Positions 11,030-22,688 are shown, numbered from the stretch's first letter. The stretch is 64,000 bases of DNA from Riptortus pedestris (GCA_019009955.1 CM032230.1:110909001-110973000); one strand, 5' to 3'. Notes: a model not told the origin generated them from the letters alone. Numbers and translations: made by a program.

Positions 11030-11155
11030 TTGTCAGATTTCTTATAAGTGAAATCAGCGATTGAGGTTGCACTCATGGCGGGGATTCGAAAAATATCTTC
11101 CAAAGTCCATTGATTCTACCTAGGAGATGAGGAAAATGGACTCCGTTCTAAATTA
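11030..11155 (+). mobile_element. HINE-like hairpin-end arm, split by Helitron 2
   Basis: GTCAGATTTC..GAAATCAGCGATTGAGGTTG, ..ACTCATGGCGG and CCTAGGAGATGA form the arm up to the (TA)n. Helitron 2 follows directly in the (TA)n, and the tract resumes at 11729-11783. The core expected beyond the tract is not found. Confidence 0.65.
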
Positions 11156-11727
11156 TATATATATATATATAAATAAACTTGTAACCTCTGTGTGTACATT
11201 GATTTTTTTTGCGAAATTTCACAATAACATTTCGTTTCACATGTCATAGACACCATAACTGTATTTTGTTTCTTTGGTGTCTGTTTGTTTGTTTGTTGCC
11301 TTTTCACGCATAAACGGCTGAACCGAATTTTATGAAACTTGGTATGTATATAACTTCTAGCCCAACTCAGATTTTAGGCTATATTAATATCCTCTGAGAC
11401 AAACAGGAGTGGGGGTTATAAGGGGAGCCTGAAATTAAAAATAGCGATATTTCGTTTCCTATTGGTTTTTCGGCCAATATGAACATAACAAAAGTTGTTT
11501 ATTTTGTAATTCAGAGTAAGTTTTGTTATATACACTTCTCCAGGAACAATGTGTGGAGCAAGCAATTTGCGTAGAAATATTGATATGGTCAACAATTCAT
11601 TCCAATTTTAACTATCAGGTACCTCACCTGGAAAAATTAATTCAAATCTACGTTAATATTTTGTCCTTAATAACTGAAAATAATGCATAATGCACAGGAG
11701 ACCGGGCGAAGCCGGGTATCTGAGCTA

Positions 11728-11728
<1 letters not shown>
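11156..11728 (+). mobile_element. Helitron 2, non-autonomous, short
   Basis: It shares the GTAACCTCTG..GTACATTG start module, the CACGCATAAACGGCTGAACC block and one unit of the ~300-bp array with Helitron 1. It ends GGGCGAAGCCGGGTATCTGAG then CTAG^T at 11728. The TC at the 5' end is not preserved inside the (TA)n, so the start is approximate. It lacks the 3' module found at 8816-9016. Confidence 0.7.

Positions 11729-11783
<55 letters not shown>
11729..11783. repeat. (TA)n microsatellite
   Basis: A nearly pure TA run of about 55 bp continues from the insertion site of Helitron 2. A second, shorter (AT)n run lies at 11945-11982. Confidence 0.95.
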
Positions 11784-11787
<4 letters not shown>

Positions 11788-11941
11788 ATCATATTTCATA
11801 GCCAGGGCCTCCACTAAAAAACATTTTTTCGGTACCAACTTCATTAAACTGCCCTTGCTGGCACCAAAAAAAATGTTTTTTATTGGAGACCATTGCTATA
11901 AAATATGAAAAATATATAAATAATATTGGGTTCAGAATTAG

Positions 11942-11984
<43 letters not shown>

Positions 11985-12318
11985 AAAAAAACAAAAAAAA
12001 CTGAACAAGCAACCCTCATTATGGAGAGTTCCTATCAGCTCTCCTTATCTGCCCAAGTGGGTAATATTAAAAATATTAATTTTTTTACTACTAGAATTAA
12101 CTAGAAATTACAACTAAATGTTGAAGTGGGGCCTTGGAGAGGCGAGAGGAATTTTATATAGTGTTTTTATTTGTATAAATGATAATTTATGATTCTCCAC
12201 CAATGTTTGATAACTGCTGTGGATACTTTTTGCAGATCTGTTGTGGGTAATCCCACTTCTTTGAGAACTCTTGTATTCCAAGCCTATTGTATATTATTTA
12301 TAGTTAAGTACGTATTAT

Positions 12319-12425
12319 TTATTTATTACGTCCACTTTTTGCTTTAATGGCTAATTGGGACGAGTTATCTACAGGTTTCCACCCTTTTCTAGCCAGGGTG
12401 GAACTAAGGATTTTATTTAATGGAT
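12319..12425 (-). repeat. SINE-A, 3' part only
   Basis: The tail (ATTTATTACGTCCACTTTTT) and body (AGTTATCTACAGGTTTCC, TAGCCAGGGTGG) are present. The tRNA-like head is missing, so the copy is 5' truncated in its own orientation. Confidence 0.75.
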
Positions 12426-13015
12426 TCTCATACTATAACACTCTTAAATCAACATTTTCCAATGGGGTATGTTGCCTTGAAGTACTACACAACAATGTTC
12501 ATAAATCCTTTCCTTTTCCTCGTCCAGTTCAATTGACTGGCTAATATTGGTTTCCAACGATACTGTGCGATCAAGAATATGTCCTTCGTTGCCTGCCGTC
12601 GATTTATTGCGATATCAGCTCGCTTCGGATGATCATTCGAAGTCTTACAAATTACTTCATCATAGATTTAGAAGTATTCGTGATATCTTCTTTTTAACGG
12701 GGTTATACCTGTTTTTACTTCACGATGACGTCTGTTGTGCATCCCGTTTGCAAGATCCTAGGACAAGAGGTTGAGTTTCAATCTCACTGCAATGGCGGCA
12801 GTGGGTTGATCCTGGGTTCCTACCAGGGGTTGAGTGCACTGGGATGGGGCAGACAATTATTTTGACAGCTGGCGACCAGTCTGAAGAGAAATGGCTGCCC
12901 TTCTCAGAAACCCATTGATTGCTGGGTTTCCATTCACCAAAACTCCTTTCCCTCTGTATGACAGGGAACTCCATTCTGCAAACTAGTTTTCCCCTAAGCT
13001 CGAAAGTTTAAACTA

Positions 13016-13018
<3 letters not shown>
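12426..13018. other. Unrecognised stretch
   Basis: This mixed-composition stretch has open frames of 75 and 84 codons on opposite strands (12547-12774 and 12720-12974). Neither resembles a family I know. GC content rises near 12740-12960. Confidence 0.35.
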
Positions 13019-13057
<39 letters not shown>

Positions 13058-13195
13058 TTTTTTGTTAACGCTCCAGCAGTCGCAATTTTTATTTCACCGT
13101 TACCAGACTAGATATTTAAACGTTTTTATGTAAAACTGAATGCCAAATTCTTTATCCGCTGAAATCGGACCATGAAAAAGTTTTAGAGAAGGCAT
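13019..13195 (+). mobile_element. HINE-like element, core fragment
   Basis: (AT)n (13019-13056) is followed by GTTAACGCTCCAGCAGTCGC, the GTTACCAGACTAGATATTTAA block and ..GCTGAAATCGGACC. It is cut short near 13195 and followed by a SINE-A piece. Confidence 0.65.
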
Positions 13196-13221
13196 CAAAT
13201 AGACAATTTCATATATCTCCT

Positions 13222-13299
13222 TAGTCCCAATTTCGCTAGATAAGGGTGGTAACCTGTAGATAAACAGTCCAAATTAGCCATAGAAGTAATAATAAATAT
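13222..13299 (+). repeat. SINE-A body fragment
   Basis: Contains CCTTAGTCCCAATTTCGCTAG, TAAGGGTGGTAACCTGTAGAT and a tail ending in AATAATAAAT. Head and box B are missing. Confidence 0.65.
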
Positions 13300-13519
13300 C
13301 TCCGCTAAATAGAATGGCTAAACTAGTTACAAGTTTAATTTTCTATGAGATGTCGAGTAAAGAAAAATCTTATTCCTAGCATAAATATGAAATATAGTTT
13401 TCATCGAGCCTTTACTATGTGAGATACATATAAATTAAAATCATTCAAGCAAATATGTTCATGAATGAAGATAATTTTTTCTATTGAGCTGAATGCTTAC
13501 TTTATCAATACCAGAGGTA

Positions 13520-13966
13520 TTATTTAAACGATTCACTTGAAGTTACACATAAACTTTGTGAATGGTCGTAATAGGTCAAGGTGGGAAGGAGGAAGAGATC
13601 AGAGGGGCATAATTCAAAAAAATCGAAATATCTCCATTATTTTCTGTCCGATCGAAAAGTGTTATTGGTATTGTTAAAAATTTTATTTTCTACAATTGTT
13701 GTACAATGATTTTTTTTCAATATCCAAGATTTAGGGAGCAATTTGTATTTTTATGTGTTTAGCCTTTAGTCCCCACTTCTAAACGTCTTATATTTACTTT
13801 GACTCTCACGTCATCTCAAAAATCACAATTATGGGTACATTTCAGAGTCTGTATACAGAAGCTTTTTACTATGGGAGAAATAAACGGGGAGATGAGGTTT
13901 CTAGTGTGTCATTCCAGAAAGTGGGAAATCTGCTTAGTTTATGCTTCGAGTGGTGGACGTCTATTC
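13520..13966 (+). mobile_element. HINE-like element, diverged copy
   Basis: Recognisable blocks are ATATCTCCATTATT, CCGATCGAAAAGTG, CTTTAGTCCCCACTTC and the closing GTGGGAAATCTGCTTAGTTTA. The terminal hairpin is degraded (TGCTTCGAG instead of the ACGCAG stem). It belongs with 14260-14775 and 27615-28066 in an older, more divergent group. Confidence 0.55.
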
Positions 13967-14259
13967 TGAACTAAATATTCCGGACGAAAACGTAAATAAC
14001 CTAATACTGCGACTAGACGTATAAAACCTACTGACTAACGCACAACTAACTCAGTGCAACTTTTTCACGGGCTTACAGATGGTGCCATCGCATCGAAAGC
14101 GCTTGTCAGCTGTACCCGATCATAAGCTAGTGACAACGGTCTTCATCGAAAGGTATGAGGAAGTATCATATATACAGTTGGTTCCAACCTTTTATTTGAT
14201 TTATCAATTAATATGTTTTTTCGCAGCTTACCCTTAAGGGGAGGTCGAAAAATTTCCAC

Positions 14260-14775
14260 AAATAAATATATATATTCTACTGCCGCACTTGCGGTCGCAA
14301 GTTGTGTTTGATTGGTACTAAACTCGATACTTAAAATTAAAGATTATGTTCATAAATGGCTGAAATCGTAATTTAAATAGAAATCTGGATTCAAAGGGGC
14401 GAATTTCGAAATTCAAAATACCTCCGTTATTATACGTCATATAAAAAATTGTACAGAACCAATATTTGAAATTTAAGTTTCTATGAATATTGTTATATAA
14501 ATGTTTTCTTTGTCTTGGCTATTAACCGAGATATTGGCCTTTTTTTAGATTTCAGTCTTCAAAAAAACCCCACTTTTAGTCATCGCACAGATTAAAGGCC
14601 GAATATTGTTTTCACTGCTCTTCATTAAGTGAGATACATGCTAATAGTTAGATTGATGACGTCGTCAATTAAAAATATTGAGAGCCCACTTTTACTCATG
14701 GATTTTATTTTTTTTTGGAAATAGAGAATATATGCTGTAATTAAATATGTAGTGTGTCATTCCAACATGTGGAAC
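14260..14775 (+). mobile_element. HINE-like element, diverged copy
   Basis: GCCGCACTTGCGGTCGCAAG, CAAATCGATACTTAA-like and ACCTCCGTTATTATACGTCA blocks, and ATTAACCGAGATATTGG are in the expected order. The 3' part uses the older module (TACTCATGGATTTTATTTTT, AAATAGAGAATA). Neither end is intact. Confidence 0.55.
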
Positions 14776-15474
14776 GTTTTTTGTTCGGCATGAAAATAAA
14801 TTAGGAATTCTATTGGAGAAGGCCATGATATTCAGATGGCACTGTCAGTTAGTTTTTCATTATATGGCTACTAAAATCCCCTGAAGAGATAATGGAAGTT
14901 CAACTAGTACGGGCATCGTTTATTCAACAGCTTCCTTTTTTTTCTTTTTCCTTCTCTACTGAAAAATAAATAGAATACTACAGCCACCTAAGTGTTCTCC
15001 ACTTAACTTATCTGATATCGGCACTGTTGTACTATCCATCGATTGACAATAAAGCTGGAGAAGCAGCCGCTGGGGTTTAAAGCTGATAGATTAGTAGTAA
15101 AACTCTTTATGACGGCAGTATTCCATGGTCTGGCGGCTATCAATGGAGCTGATACGTGGCGAGGGTTTGGCTGTGTCAAGGATAAAATGCTAATGCAGAG
15201 TTAATCTTGGCCCACTGGATACAATACTAATCCCGATACCTAGAGATTAAAGGCTCTCCTATACCTAGATACTAACCCCATTGTCAGCAGAGCCTGGATA
15301 TCCATGGAAATGCCAATGCATCCCAAAACTCCAGAAGATTTTCTCTCGAAGCGTACAAGAATGAAAACTATATAACTTTTACAACATGATCATAATAAGT
15401 CCATATAATTAAAAAAAAATCGTCTGGTCAATTTTAATAACCTCCTAATGGAAAGCGTCTGAATTTTAAACAAA
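14776..15474. other. Unrecognised stretch
   Basis: No coding frame or repeat was recognised. Composition becomes more balanced at 15040-15330. Confidence 0.35.
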
Positions 15475-16003
15475 CAGGTCAGCCAACCTCTCACAGCTGA
15501 ACATATATCTGAATATAACTTATTAATTTTATCAAAAACTACTATATTTAGTGCTGTAATTTATAATGAATCAGGATAATTTTTATCTCTACCAGACGTG
15601 TAGAGAGAGAGACGGGGGGATCAACAGAACATATTTGTTTGTATCTCGTTTATAAAGGTCTCTTGAAAACAATAATTTGTATTTAAGCTTCGAATAAAGT
15701 GAGTTATTATTTATCAGCGCCTTGTTTATGTGACATAACAGGTAGGAGTGAGGGTTCGCTGAAGACTGAGGCTGAAAAATGCAAATATGGTTTAATGGTT
15801 TAATATTAAAGACAGAGAATAAATGTATTTAACAATTTTTATAGTACATTTAATTGGAAATGAGATTAGTTCTATACAATTTTACGTCTGGACGTATAGT
15901 AATGGAAATATTTCGAATTTTCCAAAATCCCCCTCCACTGTTCCGATTTCAGCTATAAACGAACTTGGCCTTTCTTTTAACATAAAACAATTAAATAGGA
16001 ACT
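15475..16003 (-). mobile_element. HINE-like element, type-II module copy
   Basis: From 15475 (CAGCCAACCTCTCACAGCTGA) through TAATTTATAATGAATCAGGA to TTCCGATTTCAGCTATAAAC and CATAAAACAATTAAATAG this copy runs without interruption. It is a useful empty-site relative of 22689-24183, where Helitron 3 splits the same module. Its end lies upstream of 15475 and is decayed. Confidence 0.6.
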
Positions 16004-16071
16004 AAATGAAAGACACAAACTTTTCACCATAAACAAATAATGCAACTTCACAATATATCTACCTGATTATG

Positions 16072-16280
16072 AGATCAGGTTTGTCATATGAATTAAAGCG
16101 TTTCTCTTATTCTTACCTTGGACAGCTTGAGTAGTGAGTTCGATTCTCACATGTGCAGTAGGGATTTATTTAGTGACGAGCTCATTAAATAAAGTCCTTA
16201 GTTCCACCCTGGATAGAAAAGGGTGGTAATCTGTAGATAACCCGCTCCGATTAGCCTTAGTAGCTAAAAGCCGAAGGTAA
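16072..16280 (+). repeat. SINE-A copy, near full length
   Basis: A box-B-like GAGTTCGATTCTCAC is intact. Body blocks TTATTTAGTGACGAGCTCAT, TTAGTTCCACCCTGG and ATCTGTAGATAACCC follow in order. The tail is short. Confidence 0.75.
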
Positions 16281-17125
16281 TACAAATTACTTTTAAGTTT
16301 ATTTTCTTTATTAAGAAATGCTTGAATATTATTGTTTTGGTCCTTCATCAATCTAGAGAAATATGCGGTTTGTGGGCATCTGCGTCAGAGATAAAAATTC
16401 GGATTTGTGATAAAACTATTTTTTGATTATCAACAAAAAACAACTCGATTTTGAATCAATAATTATTAATTTGTGATTATTTTTTGCTGTCTTGAAAAAA
16501 AAAAAGGTTTAGTGTCTTTTGGAGTGATTAAACAACATTTACAGTTAATGGGATTTTTAAAATTATAAATAATGCTTTAAGACTGTTTGATTTCCTGTTT
16601 AAATTCGGCGTGGAACATTTTTTTCATGTTTCGACGATTATATGAACAATGACATCAAAGCTGAAAATCTTGTACGTCTGTCCACCCTTTTTTTGCTCAA
16701 TCATTCAAAAACGCCTTGGAAAATTTCAATGGTCTTTTATATTCGTGAGTCAATTATACATCGAAAAGGTGCTACCAGCCTATATGGGATTTCGAGTTTT
16801 CAACTACTGGTTTCATAGAGAGCATGCAAAGAACATATTGTGTTTAGAATAACATTTCCGGTCCATTACTCACTTTTATACTTTTCAAATGCAATATTCG
16901 CGTTCTATGAAAAGGCCTAAATAGAGGTAAAAAGTGTTTTTTAAATGTTAAAGGTGTTAGAGATTGTTAACATGCGTTATTTTATACTTTGCTTCCATCC
17001 TCAGGAGCGATATCATTCTGAATATTGACTTTATCAGAAAGCCGTAATGATCACATTGTGTTTAAAATGTTACTTCCGATTTCATCTAATGCCTTGAAAA
17101 GTGCAACCGTTATTAGCAGGTATAA

Positions 17126-17126
<1 letters not shown>
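16281..17126. other. A+T-rich, imperfect internal duplication
   Basis: Two segments resemble one another: CATATTGTGTTTAGAATAAC near 16829 and CACATTGTGTTTAAAATG near 17053, each followed by a TTCCG-containing stretch and CTTTTCAAATGCA or CTTGAAAAGTGCA. The duplication is weak, at a spacing of about 220 bp. No protein is recognised. Confidence 0.35.
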
Positions 17127-17166
<40 letters not shown>

Positions 17167-17647
17167 AACGCTCTAGTAGTCGCAATTTTTGTTTAATCGT
17201 TACCCAACTCGGTATTTAATCGTTTTATGTTAAAAGAAAGATCGCGTTCGTTAATGGCTGAAATCGGACCAGTGGGAAGGGGAGGTTAGAGAAGGGGGGA
17301 ATTTCGAAAATTCGAAACATCTCCGTTACTATACGTCGGATCGAAAAATTCTATAGAGCCAATCTTATTGAAAATGTAATGTTCGATAAATGTTGTTAAG
17401 TATGTTTTTTCTCTATCTTGATTATTAACCGAGATATTTGCAGTTTTTTAGTTTTCGGTCATCAGTAAACCCCCACTCCTATTCATGTTATAGTGACTGT
17501 AAGGTGTTATATTATGAAGCACATTATTTGAAGCCTAAATAACAAATATTGTTCTCGTTGAAATTTTACGTTTTGAGGTAAATGCAAACACGTGACGCAC
17601 GTGGGAAATCTGCTTAGTTGACGCAGCGCCTGCGTTGCGGACTTTTT
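17127..17647 (+). mobile_element. HINE-like element, core plus intact 3' end (type I)
   Basis: The (AT)n tract at 17131-17164 leads into the core. The type-I module (AAGCCTAAATAACAAATATT) precedes GCACGTGGGAAATCTGCTTAG, the hairpin ACGCAG-CGC-CTGCGT and CGGACTTTT. The hairpin end is missing upstream of the (AT)n. Confidence 0.8.
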
Positions 17648-19010
17648 TTTTTGTGACTGGAAACATTCATTCCATGACTCACGCGTAAAACAATATCACG
17701 GTAATTTCACGAAAACAAAGGGATTAGTCATGACTTAGTTAGCCAAATATTTATGTTTCGACAGGAAACCATAATGAATTCAATTCGCTATTGACACATT
17801 TTATTTCATGGGTGCTATAACTGAATGTTTTTACAGTTATGAAACATCTTACTGGACATTTTTGTTACGCGATGAATATACGGGATTATAGCTTGATGAT
17901 TTCCTCGTAAGTTATTCCAATCTTTTATATTTACACGGGGAACAATTCCTATTATATTTTCACAAGTCAAAGACGAGTTAAACGGCTAGTTTTAATAATA
18001 AGGTGTGATCATGAATCATAAACATTTAAGGTTTTTTTTTTTTAATTCCCAATTATTTTAAATTACTTCCACTATATCCATTTCAAAAGTTAAGAACACT
18101 TTCCTCAGATTAATCCGAAAGTCAATGAATTTAAGATAAGTTTCTGTCTTCTGTCTGAGATTAAGAAATTAAGTTGTAATTGCTTTGCATAACAGAATAA
18201 TTTGGCGTAAATTAGATACCTGCCGAAGAGAGGCTTTATTTTCTGGGGCGAGCAGCTGGGCTAAGTTTGCCAGTGTTTTCGAGTGGAAGAAACAGGATGT
18301 TAAATTATCATGAAGCGTTGAAGCATTTCTATCCAACCTTAATGAGTTTTAGATGTTGCTGAAGAAAATTTATTCATAAAAACTGTTTGAAGCTTCATAA
18401 AGTAACCGAGATAGTTCCTATACGGAGAATCTATTTTCGTTTAATTAACTTCCTTCTCTTTTTTATTTTTTTTTAATAAAATAATTTCTAATTTTTCTTA
18501 ACTCATTCTCATCTCTGAAGAACTTTGAAATCTAGAATGATGAAATTATTAATAGAAGACTCATGAGAGTGAATTTATTTTATAATAAAATTATTTATAT
18601 TTTTTTCTTAGCTAATTATCAAAGGGTTGAGAATATTTTTTTATTTTTTTATTTTTTTTATACAACAGAATATTTAATTTTCTGAGATATGAGGCTGAGC
18701 TTGTAGGTTACCAAACTAAAGAAAAAACACCAAAAGCACACATTAAAATATCCATCAGCGTATAACTACCATCTTATTATAAATGGCACAACTTATAAAC
18801 AGGGCACAATCAACGATTAGAAACATATTCCAAGTGTGTGTATATGTATAAAACACAGTAAACCAGACTTCATAAAAATTCACTTTATTACCATAAAAAT
18901 TACAATAGCCCTTTTACTAAACATTTAAATTGATAACAATCCAAAAACTTTATATACTACCCCAGCTGGAAGACCAAAAATAATAAAAATTAAATTAAAT
19001 TATTTTTTAA
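17648..19010. other. A+T-rich, nothing recognised
   Basis: Long T- and A-runs (for example at 18031 and 18632-18660) and no coding frame of note are present. Confidence 0.45.
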
Positions 19011-19129
19011 CGTCCCTTAAGGGAAATCAGCTATTGAGGTTGTACTCATGACGGAATATTCGAAATTTTTCTTCAAATGTCCATCGATCCTCCCTAGTAG
19101 ATGACGAAATTGAGGTCCGTTCAAAACTG

Positions 19130-19164
<35 letters not shown>

Positions 19165-19533
19165 CTGTTATCGCTCAAGCCAACGCAATTTTTGTTCAAT
19201 CGTTACCAAACTCGATATTTAGTCGTTTTATGTAAAAAGAAAGATCAAGTTCGTTAATGGCTGAAATCAGACTAGTGGGAGGGGGAGTTTAGAGGGGAGG
19301 ATTTTCTAAAATTCGAAATATTTCCGTTACTATACGTCGGATCGAAAAATTGTATAGAATCAATCTTATTGCAAATTAAATTTACTATAAATATTGTTAT
19401 ATACATTTATTATCTTTCTTGAATATTAACCGAGATATTTGCATTTTTATGAAATCGGGGCGGATAACGGATGAGAGTAAAACTTCACGTGGGAAATCTG
19501 CTTAGTTTGAGCAGCCCCTTCGTGACGGACTTT
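19011..19533 (+). mobile_element. HINE-like element with both ends, shortened 3' module
   Basis: It begins at CCCTTAAGGGAAATCAGC, has CATGACGG, TCTGTTATCGCTCAAG and the full core. After ATTAACCGAGATATTTGC it switches to a short unique segment (GAAATCGGGGCGGATAACG) before CACGTGGGAAATCTGCTTAG and GACGGACTTTT. Total length is about 520 bp. A SINE-A piece abuts the 3' end. Confidence 0.8.
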
Positions 19534-19540
19534 TATTTGC

Positions 19541-19672
19541 TACTGAGGCCAATAGGGACGGTTATCTATAGGTTACCACCCTATTCTAGCCAGGGGTGGG
19601 ACTAAGGACTTTATTTAGTGTATTTCGTCACTAAATAAACTCTTATTGCCTAGGGCGGGAATCAAACTCGCC
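19541..19672 (-). repeat. SINE-A, head-truncated
   Basis: Body and box-B region (GGCGGGAATCAAACTCGCC on the plus strand) are present. The copy ends inside the tRNA-like head. Confidence 0.7.
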
Positions 19673-19728
19673 ATAAATAAAATAATTAAAATAAAGAGCA
19701 GTCATGTTCAATAAATATTCTTACAAAT

Positions 19729-19938
19729 AAGATTATTTATTAACGTCCTCTTCGTGCAACTAAGGCTAATTGGAACGAGTTATCTACAGGTTAGCACACC
19801 TTTCTAACCTAAGATTTTATTCAATGAATTCCGTCACTAAATAAATTCCTTTGCACAGGCGGGATTCGAACTCGCCACTCTTGGTTTACCATGTAGATTA
19901 AGGTCGGTAGCTTTAACTCACATGGCTATCCTGAGCCT
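19729..19938 (-). repeat. SINE-A, near full length
   Basis: Plus-strand blocks are TTATTAACGTCC, AGTTATCTACAGGTTAGC, GCGGGATTCGAACTCGCCAC (box B), TTTACCATGTAGATTAAGG and ATGGCTATCCTGAGCC. A 25-bp deletion removes part of the CCAGGGTGG block. Confidence 0.8.
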
Positions 19939-20574
19939 CTATTCTTTAAATAAAAATTAGAAATTGAAATACAGTACTCGGTCACTTACTTTTATGCTTG
20001 CAAGCACATTAGTAAAACTTATTAAAAGAACAATGCCACCTTAAAAAATATTTACAAGCAAGTGGAATAGGATGTGTTACCTGAGCACGAACACCTTTTG
20101 ACTGAAACCCTAATTTGTCTGCGCAATGGAATTTCAGGAAAAGAATAGTTTTAGCAAAGGCTTTCGAATATTCGGCGTTATAATTAAATTTCACTAAAAA
20201 ATAAGCCTATACAATTTAATTTCTATTCCCACAGATGCTGTCCGATTTGAACTTGAGGAGCCAATAAAGTTCAGCCACGAATTTCTTCTGTAGTATTAAG
20301 ACGAAACTCCTAGAAACTGCCCTTCAAATACTCCCAAAAGCCCTACAGAAAAAGCTGAGCAAGAACTGGTACTCTACCGGTTAGCTCAACAATGAACAAG
20401 CTTCACCAACTTGTCATTGGCCTTGGTGAAAAAAGACTCATGCTTCTATTGCTTTAAACATAGTACCTATAAGACATTATCACAAACCCAATTATGAAAT
20501 TTTCTGAGACTCTCCCGACATAAAGGATGGACACATAACCTTCAGTGTCACATTAAAACAGTTTATTTTAGCCA
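19939..20574. other. Unrecognised stretch
   Basis: Only short open frames occur and no recognised repeat. 20230-20470 is richer in G+C than its surroundings. Confidence 0.35.
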
Positions 20575-20825
20575 AATTATATATTTACTTGTCTGCTACC
20601 GATCTAGAGGTCGCTCGTTACGAAACTCTTGATACAATCGGGTCATGCAAAATTTGAGATGAAGTTCATTAAACAAAGGGATTAGAGGGAAAGAATTTCG
20701 AAATAACTTTTCGTCGGATCGAAAAACTGTATAAAACCAATCTTATTGATAAATCCATTTTCCGGAAATTGTGTTGTATTCGTGCATTCTCTATCGTTAG
20801 TAGTAACCGAGATATATTTGTATAA
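20575..20825 (+). mobile_element. HINE-like core fragment
   Basis: TTGTCTGCTACCGATCTAG, CGTTACGAAACTC, TTTCGTCGGATCGAAAAAC and TAACCGAGATATATTTG are in family order, with internal deletions. Both ends are missing. Confidence 0.6.
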
Positions 20826-20950
20826 GCTGTGCTATTGTTATAGTGGCGTAGGAAAATAATTTTAACATTATGCATTGTAAGCGCCCAGGGGTGCGAAATG
20901 TTTGCCTGTTAAAAACAATAAAGAGGGTGAATTGAGTCCTTGAGAACCCC

Positions 20951-21326
20951 TTTTAGCAGATTTCCCTTCAGGGGAAATCAGCTACTAAGGTTGTACTCAT
21001 GACGGGATTTTGGAAAACTTTCTTCAAATGTCCATCGATCCTACCTAGCAGATGACGAAAATGAGGTCCGCTCAAAATTATATATATTCGTAACGAAACT
21101 CGATATAAAAGTTTTTTTATGTAAAAGGAAAAATCAAGTTCGTTAACGGTTGGAGTTGGACAGGGGGTTTAGAGGGGAGGAATTTCGAAAATTCTTAATA
21201 TCTCCGTTATTATGTGGCGGATCGAAAAATTATATAGTAGAAATCTAATTGAAAATGTATTGTTCTATAAATGTTGATATGTACCTTTTTTCATATGTAC
21301 CTTCATTTTTTTTTTTTTTTTTTTTT
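20951..21326 (+). mobile_element. HINE-like element, hairpin-end half
   Basis: A good hairpin end is present: TTTTAGCAGATTTCCC then GGGGAAATCAGC. It lacks a long (TA)n and has deleted the CCGCTCTAGCGG block. The copy stops at a T22 homopolymer (about 21305-21326), possibly a truncation point. Confidence 0.75.
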
Positions 21327-21418
21327 GGTCGTTCCACCATAGATTAGTTAAGTGAAGTAAATAGGTTATATTTTCACAAGGAAGTCTTTTTAAAAGAACG
21401 GGAGATGTAACAACGTAA

Positions 21419-22321
21419 TTTTAGCAGTTTTCCCTGAAGGAAAATCAGCTATTGGGGTCGTACTCATGACGCGAATTTCGATATTTTTCTTCAAATGTCC
21501 ATCAATCCGACCTTGGAGTTGACGAAAATGAGGTATGTTCAAAACTGTATATATATGTCTGTTACCGCTCTAGCGGTCGCAATTATTTTTTAATCGTTAC
21601 CAAACTCGATATTTAGTCGTTTTATGTAAAAAAAAGATCAAGTTCGTTAACAGCTGAAATTGGACCTGGAGGGGTGGTTTAGAGGGGGAGAATTTTGAAA
21701 ATTCGAAGTATCTCCGTTACTATAAGTCGGTTCGAAACATTGTATATAACTAATCTTATGCCAAATTATATGTACAATAAATTTTGTTATATACATTTAT
21801 TCTCTACTTAGAATATTAACCGAGATATTTGCGTTTTTTTAGCTTTCGGCCTTCAGTAAACCCTTACTCCTACTCATGCCAAATCAAAAGAAAGATCTAT
21901 ATTATGAAACACATTATTTGAAGCCTAAATAACAAATGTTGTTCTCTCAGGTAAGAAAAAACGCCACGTTCCTTCACTATTCTTTATTCGTTGTGACAGA
22001 GCGCTTTCAGAGCATACGCTCCATCATCAGGGCCCTGCTCTTCACAATGATGTGACAGGAACCAAGGATTCCCTGTGAGAGTCACAGAGCAGGGCACTGA
22101 TGATGGAGCGTATGCTCTGAAAGCGCTCTGTCACAACGAATAAAGAACAGTCAAGGAACGAGGCGTTTTTTCTTACCTGAGATAATAATTCCTTCACCAT
22201 CCAGCACCTCAAGAATGGAAATATTGTTCTCATTGAACTTTTACGTTTTGTATTAAATGCAAATAGGTGACGTACGTGGGAAATTTGTTTAGTTGACGCA
22301 GCGCCTGCGTGACTGACATTT
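21419..22321 (+). mobile_element. HINE-like element, both ends, with a nested insertion
   Basis: This copy runs from TTTTAGCAGTTTTCCCTGAAGG to GTGGGAAATTTGTTTAG, the hairpin ACGCAG-CGC-CTGCGT and GACTGACATTTT. The CCGCTCTAGCGG palindrome and all core blocks are present. It is about 620 bp once the 272-bp Penelope-like insertion at 21947-22218 and its duplicated target are set aside. This makes it a good reference for the type-I arrangement. Confidence 0.85.
21947..22218 (+). mobile_element. Penelope-like retroelement tails in inverted arrangement
   Basis: A 13-bp direct repeat, with one mismatch, flanks the insertion (AAATGTTGTTCTC at 21934-21946, AAATATTGTTCTC at 22219-22231). Inside, the left ~95 bp is the inverse of the right ~95 bp, leaving a loop of about 45 bp. 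The right arm reads CTGATGATGGAGCGTATGC, CTGAAAGCGCTCTGTC, then AATAAAG (22139) and a tail with CCTTCACCATCCAGCACC. Inverted partial copies and variable-length duplications are known for Penelope-like elements. The CTGATGA..GAAA pair resembles their hammerhead-type motifs. No RT or GIY-YIG coding is present. Confidence 0.55.
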
Positions 22322-22688
22322 TCATTGCTTTGTTGGTTTCAGTGAGGATAAAGTGCAATTATCATTTTAATATTTACAAAAATAAATTCAGTAGAAAGTA
22401 TATAGAGACCAAGACTTATGCGAGATCCCAGGAGCTGGAGATCATACGTAATGAGGTGACCGATACAACCAATTACAATAGGAACTACTAATAGATCGGC
22501 CACCGGTTCGCCGATCCGTTGATTGCTTTACCACAGTCCGTCTACAACCACCTGCCACGGAATGCCATCATTGTGTCTGTGGCAACTCAACCTGGACCAA
22601 CGTACAACTCGAAAATTGCTAATGTTCAGAGTGGGGGAGTTTTACTATTCGAGTTGCCTGCGCCAACTGAACTCACTTTCAGAAAAAA
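22322..22688. other. Unrecognised stretch with a GC-rich hairpin
   Basis: The sequence GATCGGC-CACCGGTTC-GCCGATC near 22494-22517 forms a perfect 7-bp stem. A 72-codon frame at 22519-22737 looks protein-like in composition but matches no family I know and runs into the next element. Confidence 0.35.
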
